A DNA stretch of 64,000 nt from Zea mays (Eukaryota; Streptophyta; Magnoliopsida; Poales; Poaceae), in contig NC_050096.1 of NCBI RefSeq assembly GCF_902167145.1, positions 201,206,566-201,270,565 on the forward strand. Direction: 5' to 3'. The position numbers and the translations under genes were made by a program. The notes beneath the pieces were generated by a model, which saw nothing but the letters and a program-made list of their open reading frames with translations, did no database searches and was not told where the DNA came from. Positions 34,823 to 47,661 of the stretch are shown piece by piece; position 1 is the first letter of the stretch, and each line of letters opens with the position of its first letter.

Positions 34823-36011
34823 TGAAAGGGAAATAGGGTCAAATCTTTTCCTAAATGATTTTGGTGGTTGAAATGCCCAACACAAATAATTGGACTAACT
34901 AGTTTGCTCTATATTATATATTCTACAGGTGCCAAAGGTTCAACACAAACCAATAAAAAGATCTAAGTTAGGGTTCAAAAGAAAGGAGCAAAAGAAACCG
35001 AAGAGAACCCTGGTCTGGCGCACCGGATAGTCCGGTGTGCCACCGGACAGTGTCCGGTGACCAGGGTCGTACTCCTTCAAACTTGCCACATTCGGGAATT
35101 TGGGAAGCCACTCCGCTATAATTCACCGGACTGTTCGGTGTGCCAGCGGAGCAACGGCTCCAGCGCAACAGCCGACTCCAACGGACACCTGCAAAAGCGC
35201 TACAGTGCGCGGACAGTTCGCGCAGAGTCAGAGCAGCGCCAGACGGCGCACCGGACAGTGAACAGTGCCTGTCCGGTGCGGCATCGGACTGTCCGGTGGC
35301 CCAAGCTGGCAGAGCTCCAACGGTCAAAACCATCAGAACCCTAATGGTTGGGTGTCGTGGCTGGCGCACCGGACATTGTCCGGTGTGCCCATCGACAGCA
35401 GCCCTCCCCAACGGCTGTTTTGGTGGTTGAAGCTATAAATACCCCCCCAACCACCACTATTCAAGACATCCAAGCATTCACTACTCCTCATTCAATACAA
35501 GAGAAATACACAACACTCCAAGACACAAATCAAAGCCTCCGATCAAATCAAAGTCCACAATTCAACTTTAGTTTTTAGGACTTGTGAGAAGATCGACTTG
35601 TGTTGTTTTGTTGCTCTTGTTGCTTGGTTGGCTTTCTTCTTTCTCTCATTCTTACTCTCAAAGCCTTGTAATCAAAGCAAGAGACACCAAGTTGTGGTGG
35701 TCCTTGTAGGGGTCTAAGTGACCCGGTTTGATTAAGGAGAAAAGCTCACTCGGTCTAGGTGACCGTTTGAGAGAGGGAAAGGGTTGAAAGAGACCCGGTC
35801 TTTGTGACCACCTCAACGGGGACTAGGTTTGCAAGAACCGAACCTCGGTAAAACAAATCACTGTGTCACTCTCTCTATTTCTTGGTTGATTTATCTTCAC
35901 CCTCTCTTTCGGACTTGAATTTATTTCTAACGCCAACCCCGGCTTGTAGTTGTGCTTAAAGTTTGTAAATTTCAGTTTCCGCCTATTCACCCCCTCTCTA
36001 GGCGACTTTCA
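34823..36011 (+). repeat. 3' LTR of element C
   Basis: Same ends and nearly the same sequence as 25920-27106. U5 ends CCCCTCTCTAGGCGACTTTCA with one change from the 5' copy. Confidence 0.92.
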
Positions 36012-36619
36012 ACTTTCAACATTTAGGGGTATGCCCTTTGTTTGTCTCATATCTTCCTACCTTCTCACATGTGCTAATTCCAACTTGTTCCAACCACTAT
36101 GAATCAGGAGTTAGCCAAGTTTAGTGATGTCTAAGATGGCTTCTCAAAACTTTATTAGGTACTAATGCACATGCAAGAGTTCATCTCACCTAATGGCACA
36201 TAAGCAACTGACTTAAACTGTGAGTTCCCCTCTTAATAGTGCGTCTACTTATCCTAAACCTGGTCTTACACTCTATTGCACCTTGATCAGTAGAACCAAA
36301 ATGCAGAGCTTATACCTTTGCCTTGCATCTTGCTTTTATGTCTTCTCACAAGTCTTGACCTCACCAAATCCAACAATGTTAGGCACCTCATTTTTCTTAC
36401 ATCTTCCAACAAGTCTCTACTTTTGCAACATTAATGATCATTCTCATTTCACTCTGAAAACAATGATAGACACCTTGTTTGCCTAACTTTTGTCAATCTG
36501 CATTCTTATGGAGCATTTGCTCATCTTTGTGGATTTGCACCTGCCTGATTCATATTACTCAAAAATTAGGTTAGTCCCCCTACTTGACTCAATTAACGAA
36601 ACCACATATGAATCTTTCA
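36012..36619 (-). mobile_element. Copia LTR, proximal part (element D)
   Basis: Proposed continuation of 24646-25919 across element C. On the - strand a polypurine tract (36640-36628) is followed by GAGATTGAAAG, like the junction in element C. No coding frame. Confidence 0.4.
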
Positions 36620-37700
36620 ATCTCTCCGTCTCCCCCTTTTTGGTGATTGATGACAACCCTAAAAAGATGTATCCCCCATTTTTGTTTTTCCATTTTCAGG
36701 TTAGTGCCTCATGTGAGTATGAGTTACTAACTTGGTTAATATTTGTGTTGTTTGTCTAATCAAATTTATTCATTTGTCAAGTTTGGTCAAGCTTCACAAT
36801 TCTACTTAGGTAGTATTTGCTCCCCTACATATGTGCTAGGTATATGAACTATATATATGTTTAATATGGAATTTATAAATAAAGCCTCACTATCAAATGA
36901 TTCTAAAGTATAAGAAGTATATCTTGAAGTATGCGTTAACTTTGATACCCTTTGAGGAATTCTTTTAGCTTCACGAAGGTCTGAAACTTAGGTTAGAATT
37001 AAAAATATAATAAAAAGTTTTTCCCCTATTTATATATATATATATATCTTTCCATATTTGTCCCCCTATTTATCCCCTTCATTAAAGTTCCAACTAAGTT
37101 ATATACTCTCCCCTTTTTATTTATGCACACATTTCTCCCCCTTTGTCATAAATTACCATAAAAGGTGAAGTAAAGATGGAACATGTATATATAACTCAGT
37201 TTATTCTTCCTTAAGATTCTACACACACCTTTCAATGGTTATCTTGTCGAAGCAGAGTTATAAAATTAACCAAGAATTTATGATGTTTAGACACCCAAGC
37301 TTGATGGGGGCCAACCATTTTTTCAACTAGAGATTTGTTGTTCAACTTTCTTCACTTTGTAGGCTTGATATCCAATACCACTTCTATCCATCTTCGTGAT
37401 TGTGTTTATAAGAAGCTTACTTTAGATCAATAAGCATCTAGTAAACTTTTTCAAGCCCGTGGTGGGATGATTCTTCTCGAGCTCTAGCTTCTTGTTCACT
37501 TCTCTAAGCTTCTCATTATCAAGAACCATTGCATGATCATCAACTTTCTTATCTATAACAATACTACTCTTGGTTGATAGATTTTTCAAGTATTTCTTGA
37601 GTTTATCATTTTCATTCTTAATTTTTTTATACTCTAGCCAGCTTCACCCTTAATGTTTTTCCTGTTCTTTAAAGCTTTCCTCAAAACCAAACCCTGTGAA
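36620..37700 (-). mobile_element. Internal remnant of copia element D
   Basis: On the - strand from the right, 37690-37290 encodes a broken Lys/Glu coiled coil (NENDKLKKYLKNLSTKSS; DNEKLREVNKKLELEKN) then HPTTGLKKFTR, like the gag C-terminus of SIRE-type elements. Next come 37200-36650 with ATGACAAAGGGGGAGAAA near 37140, the sequence expected downstream of RNase H. CACCAAAAAGGGGGAGA at 36628-36644 is the polypurine tract. Protease to RNase H is missing, so D has a large internal deletion. Confidence 0.55.
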
Positions 37701-37789
37701 ATTAAAGAAAAAGATAAGAGCTTTGCCTAACAACATTATATCGAATCGAAGAAGTGAAAACCAATATAAGTTACACCTTCAAGTGTGTC

Positions 37790-38860
37790 TAGGCACGGCA
37801 ATCTGAAAATACTCAAAAGGAATCATAGATGGTATTGCTTCGAGCTTCGAGAAGCCTATGTGGTCCGCCATATGACGACACACATCAGCCTATCGATTGT
37901 TTGGGCAATAATATAAAGAGTCAGCAGGCCCTTCACCAAAGATAGTGGATCCCGAAGGGTATCCAAACTGTTCAGCAAATTCGAGGGCCTTGGTCATTTG
38001 TTTTGCACCCATCTCTTTTCTGGTCGATTGATGGACCCTATACCTTCGGCCACCAATTTCCTGGTCAAAGGGCCCTTCTCCCAAAGACATGTCTTCTTCA
38101 ATGGCTTTTTGGCCTCTTCGATCTTTGCAGGCCCTTTGCCCTTATCGACTGCCATTGCAGGTTTTGTAGAGTCAAACTTCTCCTCGGCCACCATAATCAT
38201 CGAAGGTGTCGCTGTTAGTGGTGTTGTTTGGACCTTGAGGCTCTATGGTACTGTCACACCTGTAACATGCAACAAAATACCCTTTGTCACCAAGGCTGTT
38301 GTAGCAGTATCCTTGCCCTTTGCATCATCGTCTTCATCGCCCTAAAAATGAGCTCATCACCGGAGCTATACGTTCTTCATCTTCGTTTACACTGCCCAGG
38401 AATAGTTCTGGAGCAGCGGCTTCTTGTGCCTCTGAAGCAGTAGCTTCCTGCGCTTCCGAAGCAGTCGCTTCCTGGGTCTCCAAAGCCATAATAAGCAAGG
38501 GAGTTTCCTCGATAAACAGGTAGTTCTGCAGTTTCGGGCGCAACCTACAAAAGTTAAAAATAGGTAAGTCAACCGAGTTGTATCAAGTTAAGTAACATAA
38601 TTCAAAATCTGTTGTACCTGTGTTTCTTTCGAAGCTTGGGAAGTCACAGCCTCGGGTTTTCTCTCTTAGATCTTACGGCGATTTGTCGTCACCTTTAGCA
38701 GTTGCTTTTCCCCCTTCTTCGATTCCTGAACTGCATGAGGGTAGTTAGGGTAAAAGAAGCCAATTGCGTCAAAAATATGATTCAGTCGGCGTTTCTTTCG
38801 CGTAGTGAAGGCCCTATGCAATGCTTCGGTCTCTGGTTTGCTATAATTGCAAAGAATTTC
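37790..38860 (-). pseudogene. Fragment of a Tat antisense ORF (element F)
   Basis: On the - strand it encodes pieces alignable with the antisense protein of element G: NYSKPETEALHRAF...RRLNHIFDAIGFFYPNY (G: NYSKKEDQLMTAAF...RRLNRVLDAIGFEYADY), then an ASEAQEAT repeat near 38400-38470, and EFAEQFGYPSGSTIFG (G: KKCAIACGYKPGATLFG). It is broken by several stops and frameshifts. It is cut at 38860 by the LTR of element E and fades at about 37790. Codons rich in GAAGC/CTTCGG match the composition of element G. Confidence 0.75.
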
Positions 38861-41800
38861 TGTAACACCCTGAATTTGGGGATATAAAATTTCTTTCTCA
38901 TTATCACCCAAATTCAGGTGTTACTCTTCTATATGTCACCATAGTTTCTCTCTCTCTAGTTTATCTCTCTCTTTCTCTTTTGGTTAAGGTTAGCTTAATT
39001 AGTGAGGGAGTATTTACTTTATTTTTGGCAAAACATGTGAGTCATGAAATGTTGCATCATGTTAAACCCCAAATATTCTTTGAATTGTTGCACATGGTTG
39101 ATTTGGTTTGAATTTGAAACTTGACTTTAATTTGAATTAAAAACCCTAGAGAAAAAAATAGAAAAGCAATTAGAAATTCCCTGGAAAATGGAAAACCTAA
39201 TTCAGCCCAAGTCGGCCCACTAGGCCCAGCCCGCGCGTGCGCCCACGCCCGCTTGACCTTAGTGCCTGACAGGCGGGCCCCGTCAGTCGGCGCCAACTTC
39301 ATCGTGCCCTCTCCCCCTCTCTCTCGCTGCCCCGTGGGCCAAGCCTATCGGTGCCATTTCTCTCGCTCGCGCGCTCGCTTCCCTCTCTGTCCCGTCGACC
39401 CCACCTGTCAGCCGTCCCTAACCTCTCGCCCACGATCCCCCGCCGTGGACGTGCCCACATCCGCACGTTCTCCAGCCACGTCCCCGCGCCCGCGCCCTGC
39501 TCGTCCTCCTCCCCTCACTCACTTGCGCCCTCAGCCAAACCCCATCGCCCTCTCTCTCGCTCTGCCCGCGCGAACAGAGAGCTCTGCCACCGCTCACTGT
39601 CGGTCGCTGCCCGTTCTGCGATCACCGTCGCGCCCGCGCCCCGTCCTTTGCCTCGGTGAGTTTCGCCTCGCCATTAGCTGCTCGGGACACCCTTCGGTGT
39701 GCCCTCCCCCTCTCTGTTTTGCCCGGCCCGCGCTCACCGGAGCGGTTCTTGCGCAGCCGGAGCTCCGCCACCGTCGCCCCGTCGCGTCCCTGCGCCACCG
39801 TCGTTGCACCGTGACTCCAGCGCTTCCCCTCGAGGTGAGCAACCTGCCCGCGCCCTTAATTTGGTCGTTACTGTCATGGTTAGCGCGCGATTGTTCGCCG
39901 GAGTTGCTCCGCGCCGCTGTTAGCCCGCCTCGCCGTGTGCAGCACCCTCTGGTGCTCCCGCGCCGGCGTAATGCCCATGGCCGAGTCTGCCAGACCGCCC
40001 TGAACGCGCCCGAGATAGTCTCCAAGCCCCTGGAGCCCCGCCGTGGTGAGTCCCCTCGTCTCCGGCGAGCTCTCGCCACAGGACCGAGCGGCGCCACCGC
40101 ACCTGTGTACGCCCCCAGCCGTTAGATCTCGGGCATTCGTCCGAGATTGAGTGGTTTAGATTTAACCAGAGCAGATCTGATCGCAGCCCTCCGATCCAGA
40201 TCCAACCGCCCTTCTCTCTTCCCCCTCGCCCGCGCCCCTGCACCTGGGCCCGGCTGGTCAGCCCGCCCTGGCTCGTTGACTCCCTGTCCTCGCCTGTCAA
40301 TCGCGAGCGCCCGCGCGATCTAATCCTGGCCGTTGATCTCTGATCTGATTGTTGAAGTTACCCCGTACCCCTTCGCGTGTGAGTTTTACTTAAGAGGCCC
40401 TCGGCTTTTAGGAAATCAACCCATCGTCCTGGTTTTAGCGCGAAGACCCCTGGTTTGTTTTAAATATGTAACACCCTGAATTTGGGGGTATAAAATTTCT
40501 TTCTAATTATCACCCAAATTCATGTGTTACTCTTCTCTCTCTCTCACTCTAGGTTTTATCTCTCTCTAGATTCTCTCTCCCTTTTTCCCTTTTGAGTAGA
40601 AATAGCTTAAAGTTAGGGGGATTTAATTATTTATTTTTGCCAAAACATTATGAGTCATGACATGTTGCATCATGCTGAGCTTAAAATATTCTTTGAAGTG
40701 TTGCACAAGTTTGAATTTATTTGAATATGAAACCTAGTTTGAATTTGAATTTGAAAACCCTAGAGAAAAGAAATAGAAAAGGAATTAGAAAATCCAGAGA
40801 AAAAGAAAAAGAGAAAGCAGCCCAGTCGGCCCACTAAGCCCAGCTTGGCCCGCGCGCCTTCGGTCTCTGACACGTGGGCCCCGCCTGTCAGCGTCGACCC
40901 GCACCCCTCTTCCCTTTCTCCTTATCGTTGTTCGGTGGGGTCGCCCTATCGGCGCTTCAGCCCGTTATGCGCTCACACGTATGTGCCGCTGTCCCGCGGG
41001 ACCCACTCGCCAGTCCCTCCCCCTCCTCCTTCAACCGCTCGCCTGCGCGGACCGCGCGCACGCACGCCGAGATCGCCGCGCCCACGTCGCCACCCAGCTC
41101 CAAACCGGCACCATGACCCCTCTACAAGTCCCCGCACAGCCCACTTCCCCCCTGCCTCGCTCATTTCACCTCTGCCCACTCACCCGAGCTGCACGCGCCG
41201 GTTCTTCAAGACCATCGGAGCTTCCCCGTCGCTAGGCCCCCTGCTCCCGAATTCGTCGTCGGTAGAGCTCGGCCGCCATCCGCGATCGTGCTCTGCCACC
41301 GGCCTCGTCCTCATCCCTGCGCCAACCGAGGTGAATTTGCCCGCCGGACTTTCCCTTCTCTCTCCCCCATTTCCTCTGTTCCATCAATTAATCGCCGGTG
41401 ATCGTCGGTTCCGGTCCCGCGTCGTCGAACCGAGTCCGCCCGGCCAACCGCAGCCGCCCCGTGCCCTGTTCGCCCGTGCGGAGTCGCCGGCTCCGGCCAT
41501 GGCACTCGCGCCGTGCGCACTGCCGAGGTAGACGGCGGTCCTGACAAGGAGGACCCGCCCGTCAGCCTCCCCCGTTTCTTTCCCCACTCTTGGTCATTGC
41601 CTGGAGGGCCCCGTCTGTCAGCACACGCCCGCGATATCGCGCCTGCGCGTGCCCTCCACCGCTGACTAGCGGGCCCGACCTCCCCGCGGCCCGGTTTGTC
41701 AGGCTCTCGTCGTTTCCCCCTGTTGGTCCGAGTCGCCGACCCGTGGGCCCCGCCCGCCAGGGAGCGCCCGCGCTCGCATCCCGCACCAGGGATACCCGGG

Positions 41801-44800
41801 CCGCTGACGCGTGGGACTCGCCGGTCAGCCCTCGCGTCTGATCCCGCGCGGTCACTTCTAATCTCGGGCGTCCGTTCCCGATCGGATGGCCGAGAAGCCA
41901 GGATACCCTTTCGCGGTGGTCGATTTGCTTAAGACCCCCTCGGCTTTCTGCCAATAGAACCCGCTGTCTTTAGACTTTACGCGCAGGTCCCTGAGTTATT
42001 ACAAACAGACCATGTCCTTTTAAATAATTACAGAATGGGGCTTAATTTTGTATTTCAACTCCTAAACTTGTTTATTTCATATCTTTTACATATGAACTCC
42101 AAATTTAGTGATTCAAATTGCAAGATGTTCATAGAATTATTATCTGTTTAAATAAATTAGTTCCATTTACATTCTGTGTTTTCTAATTTTATGGTTAACT
42201 ATGAACTAGCATATGTTTAGATTTGTTTATTTAATAAAATAAAAAGGGAAAACCCTAGAGATTAAAGCATGTTTAATCTCGTAAGATTAATAATGTGTAT
42301 TACATGAATTCATCTGTTCTAATTTTAAGGTCACAATAAAATAAATTGAACTATGCTATGTATTTGTGAGTAACACTTAGAGAAGTAATAATCTATTTTC
42401 AAATGAAGTTGGTTTATGTTATAGTTTATGTTATACTTTGAACACATTATCCCTTATGTAGTATTGTGCCTTTTGAGATGTATTCCTATGTTTGTACATG
42501 TTTGGTGTGCTGTTCATTTGTACTTTCCAAATGTATTGAATGCATGCTCGCTTTATTTAGACAATGAGCAGTCCGAGGTTCCTGAGTGTGTTGCTGGAGA
42601 CCTCCCTGAGCAACAACCTGGTGAAGGCAAGTGTCCTCTGACCTATTATATCCTACTTACTTTATAATTCACTGTCCCGCATTACTTTATGAAACCTAAG
42701 GATTGACTAGTCTGTATTTACCTTATCCTTGTTTACCTTTTGAGTTATCATGGTTAGCATGTTGCTATTGCCTTAACTTAATGAATGAACATGATGTGAA
42801 CATTTATGATACGATACTGTTATCCTGATTATGTGGATGATCTTGTGATACCTTAGGGGGCTCAGGCCTTTTTCCTGAGTACCTCTCCGTAAGGACCTGT
42901 TCGTGGAGTGACCACCCGGGATAACAGTACAACCATGAGGGTGGAATGGAACGCCCTTAGCTGATTAATTAGATGAACCGGGGGTGTAGTTGGCTTTGCC
43001 GGAGGGCCGTCAATGGGGGCCGGGGCGTAGTGCTCGCTCTGCCAAGGTTGGGGTGCAGAGGTTCTTTCGATTTGTTTTTGTTACTCACACACCTTGGGGA
43101 GGTGTACTGCGTTTGTACGACTGGCGAAACCTAACGAGCAGCTATGCACCAGGGGAGTCTTTGTAAAGGCTACGTAGTGTATCCCTAGCCATTCACCTCG
43201 GTAGTGAAGATCGGGTCTGTACAATCCAGGCTAGAAAGGGATCACGACTTGTGGGTAAAGTGTACAACCTCTGCAGAGTGTTAGAAACTGGTATATCAGC
43301 CGAGCTCACGGTTAAGAACAGCCTTGGGATCCTCTTTGATTAGAAGAACTTTGGATACTTTTATGATGATAGTTAATAATGATGTTATAAATCTGATCTC
43401 TGGTATTTCCTCTTTTGAGGAGGTACTTCCGGGTAATAACTGGGTTTATTACTAAAACTTGGCTTTACTAATAATAATAAATATTTCACCAACTAAAAGC
43501 AATTGTTTAACCTCAACTCCATATACAGCTAGTCCACTATAGCCAAACGGGACATTTGCTGAGTACGTTGTTGTGTACTCACCCTTGCTTTACACACCAC
43601 CTCTACCTCAGGTTGTCCCCATTGCACTCAGTGCTCAGGAAGTGATGCTGGCAACATGGAGGACTTCGAGGAGTTCCAGGAATATGACGAGTTCTAGTTC
43701 TTTCTTAGTGGCAAACCCCCAGTCAGCTGCCTGTGTAGGCTTAGCTTCTACGTTTTGTATTTCCGCACTTTGATAGTTATGTTAAAGACAATGGTTATGT
43801 AATAGACTCTGTGGATGTCTTTACATCTTGATGTAATTAAGTACCTTTCCGCTATTTATTTCAAGCATTGTGTAATGATGTCGAATAATGTAATCGTTGT
43901 GTACGTGAGTTTCTGATCCTGGCACGTACATGGTTCGCATTCGGTTTGCCTTCCAAAACCGGGTGTGGCAAAATAGCCCCCTATGCTTTTGTTTAATCAC
44001 AGAATTAGCCCTAATTTCATATTTCAAACTTCAAAACTTGTTTATTTCATATCTTTTTCATATGAATTCCAAATTTAGTGGTTCAAATTGCAAAATATTC
44101 ATAAAATTATTCTCTGCCCAAATAAATTATGATCAATTATAGTATGTATACTTTAATTTTACACCTAGAGTATAAGTTTAATGTACATGTTGATTTATTC
44201 ATTTAATGAAATAAAAAAAAATGAAAGCCCTAGGAGTTAAAATATATTTAGTCTTGTGAGATTAGTGATATGCATTTCATGAATTCATCTTTGGTTTAAC
44301 TTTTAGGTCTCAATGAAATGAATAGAATTAGGTTATGTAATTATAGATAACACTTAAAGAATAATCAAATTCCTAAATGAGATTAGTCCATCTTATGATT
44401 TAATCTCTTTCTTGTTTAAATTACTACTTTACCTTTTGAGGTATGTTTCAAACACTTAGAGAGTAATCAACTCCTAATTAGGATTAGTTCATTTTATAAC
44501 TTGACCTCATTCTCCTTTATTTAATACTATATCTTTTGAGTTGTGTTCCAATGTTTGTACATGTTTGATGTGATGTTCATTTGTACTTTCCAAATGTATT
44601 GAATGTATGATCGCTTTATTTAGACAACGAGCAGCTCGTGGTTCCTGAGTGTGTTGCCGAAGATCCCTCTGAGCAGCAACCTGGTGAAGGCAAGTGTCCT
44701 CAGACCTATCATGTCCTACTTTACTTTATAATTCACTGTCTCGCATTACATTATTGAAACTTAAGGATTGACTAGTCTGTATTTACCTTACCCTTGTTTA

Positions 44801-46029
44801 CCTGTTTGGGTCAATCAAGGTTAGCAAATGCTATTGCTTAAACTTAATCAATGAACATGATGTGATTATTTATGATACGATGATGTTATCCCGATGAGGT
44901 TCTTGTGATTACCTTAGGGGGCTCAGGCTGTTTCCTGAGTACCTCTCCGTAAGGACCTGTTTGGGGAGTGATAACCCGGGATAACAGTGCAACCATGAGG
45001 GTGGAATGGGACGCCCTTAGCTGATTAATTAGAGGAACCAGATGAGTAGTTGGCTTCGCCGTAGGACTGTCAATGGAGTCCAAGCATAGTACTTGCTCTG
45101 CCGAGGCTGGTTGCAGAGGTTCTTTGATTTTGTTTTGTTAGTCACCCTTCCTTTGGAGAGATGTACTGTGTTTATCAAACTGGAGAAACCTAACGGGCGA
45201 CTATGGCCTCTGGGGAATCTTTGTAAAGGCTACGTAGTGAGACCCTGCTAGGTCACCTTGGTAGTGATCAATGGGGAGGCTAGAACCCCGGGCAGAATGG
45301 GAATCACGACTTGTGGGTAAACTGTGCAATCTCTGCAGAGTGTTAGAAACTGGTATATCAGTCGTGCTCACGGTTAAGAGCAGCCTTGGGATCCTCTTTG
45401 ATTAGAAGAACTTTGGATACTTTTATGATGATGGTTAACAATGATGTTATAAGTCCGATCTCTGCTATTTTCTCTTTGAGGAAGTACCTTTGGGTAATAA
45501 CTGGGTTTGTTACTAAAACTTGGCTATACTACAAATAATAAATACTTGACTAACTAAAAGCAACTGCTTAACCTCAACCCCACATACAGCTAGTCCACTT
45601 TAGCCAAACGGGACATTTGCTGAGTACGTTGGTGTGTACTCACCCTTGCTTTACAAACCACCCCACCCCAGGTTTTCCCCACTGTACCTAGTGTTTAGGA
45701 GGAGATGTTGGCAACATGTAGGACTTTGAGGAGTTTCAGGACTACGACGAGTTATAGTTTTTCTTAGTGGCAAACCTCTAGTCAGCTGCCTGTGTAGGCT
45801 TATCATCTACGTTTCATTCTCCGCACTTTGATATTTATGTTAAAGACAATGGATATGTATTAGACTATGTGGATGTCTTGGACATCTTGATGTAATTAAA
45901 GTACCTTCCCGCTATTTATTTCGAGCATTGTGTGATGATGTCCAATTATGTAATCGTTGTGTACGTGAGTTCTGATCCTGGCACATACATGGTTCGCATT
46001 CGGTTTACCTTTCAAAACCGGGTGTGACA
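38861..46029 (+). mobile_element. 5' LTR of Del/Tekay-type element E, split by a solo LTR
   Basis: Starts TGTAACACCCTGAATTTGGG at 38861 and ends GGGTGTGACA at 46029, followed by a primer-binding site. Real LTR sequence is 38861-40466 plus 43971-46029, about 3.66 kb. The GC-rich part (39250-40300) gives long Pro/Arg/Ala open frames on both strands without domains; I do not regard them as genes. The insertion is in the antisense ORF fragment F. Confidence 0.88.
40467..43970 (+). mobile_element. Solo LTR of a Del/Tekay-type element
   Basis: 3504 bp, TGTAACACCCTGAATTTGGG to GGGTGTGGCA, flanked by a perfect 5-bp duplication AAATA (40462-40466 and 43971-43975). It is a close relative of the LTR it sits in. 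Sequence on both sides is continuous when it is removed. Long GC-rich open frames at 40845-41954 lack domains. Confidence 0.93.
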
Positions 46030-46033
46030 TAAG

Positions 46034-46046
46034 TGGTATCAAAGCC
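46034..46046 (+). other. Primer-binding site of element E
   Basis: TGGTATCAAAGCC begins four bases after the LTR end. Initiator-Met-type, as in Del/Tekay-lineage and many copia elements. Confidence 0.85.
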
Positions 46047-46264
46047 TTGCTGACTGTAGGACCGTTAACCTAGACTAGAATGGTCCCCTTAAGGACTATA
46101 GACCTCTACCCTTACCTTGACCTTAGTGTCTTTTCAAAAGTTGGTCATCTTGATCAACTCTATGTTATTTACATATCTCAAAAGTTGTGTCTCACTTTTC
46201 TTTCTGTTTACTTTCTGGTCTTATAGTTCTATTCTCACTCTTGTGCTTACGATGTCTTTTGTAG

Positions 46265-47290
46265 ATGGCTCGTATTAGGTGCACTGCACGTAAGTCTGTG
46301 ATCCCCTTTTTGCCTTCTCGCCTGGCGGAGAGTCCACTGCGTCGCACGGTGCCAGGTCAGTCCAGTCACTTGGAGAGACTGTATCGTCGCCTGCACGAGG
46401 AGCAGGAGCACCGATGCCAGGAGTAGGAGCAGGAGCAGCAAGACTCTTCCCCCTCGCCTCAGCGGGAGGTGGAGTCTGAGAGGCTGCCTTCCCCTGCACC
46501 TCAGCCAGAGATGCCCCCTGCACCACCACAGGGCATCCCAGCTGCTGTTGGATACCCTGACGGAGGCAGAGACAACGACGACGCCGGTGGCAGTTCGAGC
46601 CATGACATGGAGCGCTCGGAGGAGCCGGAGCCGGAGGGATGGATCAGTAGACCCATCACTCGTGACGCTGCTCGCGGGTGTCACTTCCACGACGCTCTCG
46701 ATACCCTATTGCGTCGGGCCTTCGACCGACACACTTGGTCCATCAAGTACTGTTGTGTAGTCTAGCAGCATCGTCGCGGGTTATACCCGGATCAATGGGA
46801 GGCTACTTGCTTGGTGCGCCATCCGGACGATGATCTTCGGGGTGCAGAGGCCTTCTCAGAGCACTATTCTATTACTAAGAGGGAAACTGCCGAGGAAGCC
46901 ATGCAAGATGCAGCACGACTGGCACTTTCTCAGTATTGCTCGTTGTTCAGTGGGGTAGCTGACGGCCTTGACCTGAAGTACTACCCTCGTCGTTCGACCG
47001 GTAGTGCTGGAGGTGTGATTGTCTCGCCAGTTGGTGAGGGCAATCCCAGGCTGAACAACATGGTCAACCTGGCCACCGTGCTCAACATAGAGTTGGACCA
47101 CACCCTTGACGAGTTGGGCAAGGTTCGGGCGGAGGTTGCAGAATTGCGTGCTGAGTGCGCAGCACGCCACTATCTGGATGGTGGTTCTCCCGTCCCTGTC
47201 GGGATTCAGCACCCTTACCGCTCACCGCTCCGTGGTCGCTTCGACTATGGTACCCCAGAATGCAGGACCCAGATAGATTTGGATCCATAG
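46265..47290 (+). pseudogene. Unidentified 341-codon ORF of element E with a histone H3-like N-terminus
   Basis: First ATG of the internal region, 218 bp after the primer-binding site and just after a splice-acceptor-like TTTTGTAG. The frame ends at TAG 47288-47290 and is interrupted only by two TAG codons, at 46424 and 46763. Residues 1-11 are MARIRCTARKS, matching the histone H3 tail (ARTKQTARKS) at A1, R2 and T6-S10. Residues 40-120 are rich in Glu/Gln/Pro. The C-terminal half has mixed composition and a helical stretch (LDELGKVRAEVAELRAECA). No gag, zinc knuckle, protease or RT motif is visible. The rest of the internal region is displaced by element G. It may be an accessory protein of a non-autonomous element. 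The start choice is supported by being first in frame, with good context (GTAGATGGC). Confidence 0.65.
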
Positions 47291-47661
47291 ATCGACAGAG
47301 TCGGAGTCTGTAATAATGTTTAATTCAGTGTCTTAGTCTAGTTAGTCTTAGTTAGAGTTAGTTTGCTTATCATAGGTTGGAATGCTTGTTATGATGGACA
47401 TGTAATGAAGTTGAATCTTTGTAATGATTGTCATCAAGGTGTGGGTATCCCCTGCAACTTGGTGTAGTTATTAATAAAGTCAGCTATTAGTTGGGTAATC
47501 CATTTATTTCCACTTTCCTCTTTATCTGAGAAGTTGTCAGTGAAGATGATCAATTGTTCAGTGCTATGAAGATTTCCGTATATCTTTTCATATGCTGAAA
47601 GACTGCAGAGTCAGATCTGATGTGTGTGTAGTTTCTACAGATGTCTAAGAACAGACGCAGA
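47291..47661 (+). other. Non-coding sequence of element E after the ORF
   Basis: AT-rich, with TAGTCTAGTTAGTCTTAG-like repetition near 47333-47360 and AATAAAG near 47472, a possible polyadenylation signal. It ends where element G is inserted; GCAGA at 47657-47661 should be one copy of the target duplication. Confidence 0.5.

Larger units (their letters stand above)
25920..36011 (+). mobile_element. Ji/Opie-type Ty1/copia element C
   Basis: LTRs 25920-27106 and 34823-36011 (1187 and 1189 bp) enclose an initiator-Met-type primer-binding site, gag, protease, integrase, RT-RNase H in copia order, and a polypurine tract. Flanks are ACTAT (left) and ACTTT (right), a 5-bp duplication with one difference. 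A solo LTR sits inside gag at 28210-29447. Frameshifts, stops and a gag deletion make this copy non-coding. Assignment to the SIRE/Maximus lineage rests on the PBS, gag coiled coil and LTR features. Confidence 0.9.

Noticed and set aside
37440..37790. Second exon of antisense fragment F, with TTTCACAG as splice acceptor
   Set aside because: The downstream coiled coil and HPTTGLKKFTR segment fit the gag C-terminus of a SIRE-type copia better, so the junction is between two elements rather than an intron.
39253..41954. Pro/Arg/Ala-rich open frames on both strands in the Del/Tekay-type LTRs
   Set aside because: They lie inside LTRs, differ between the two LTR copies and reflect a GC-rich block.
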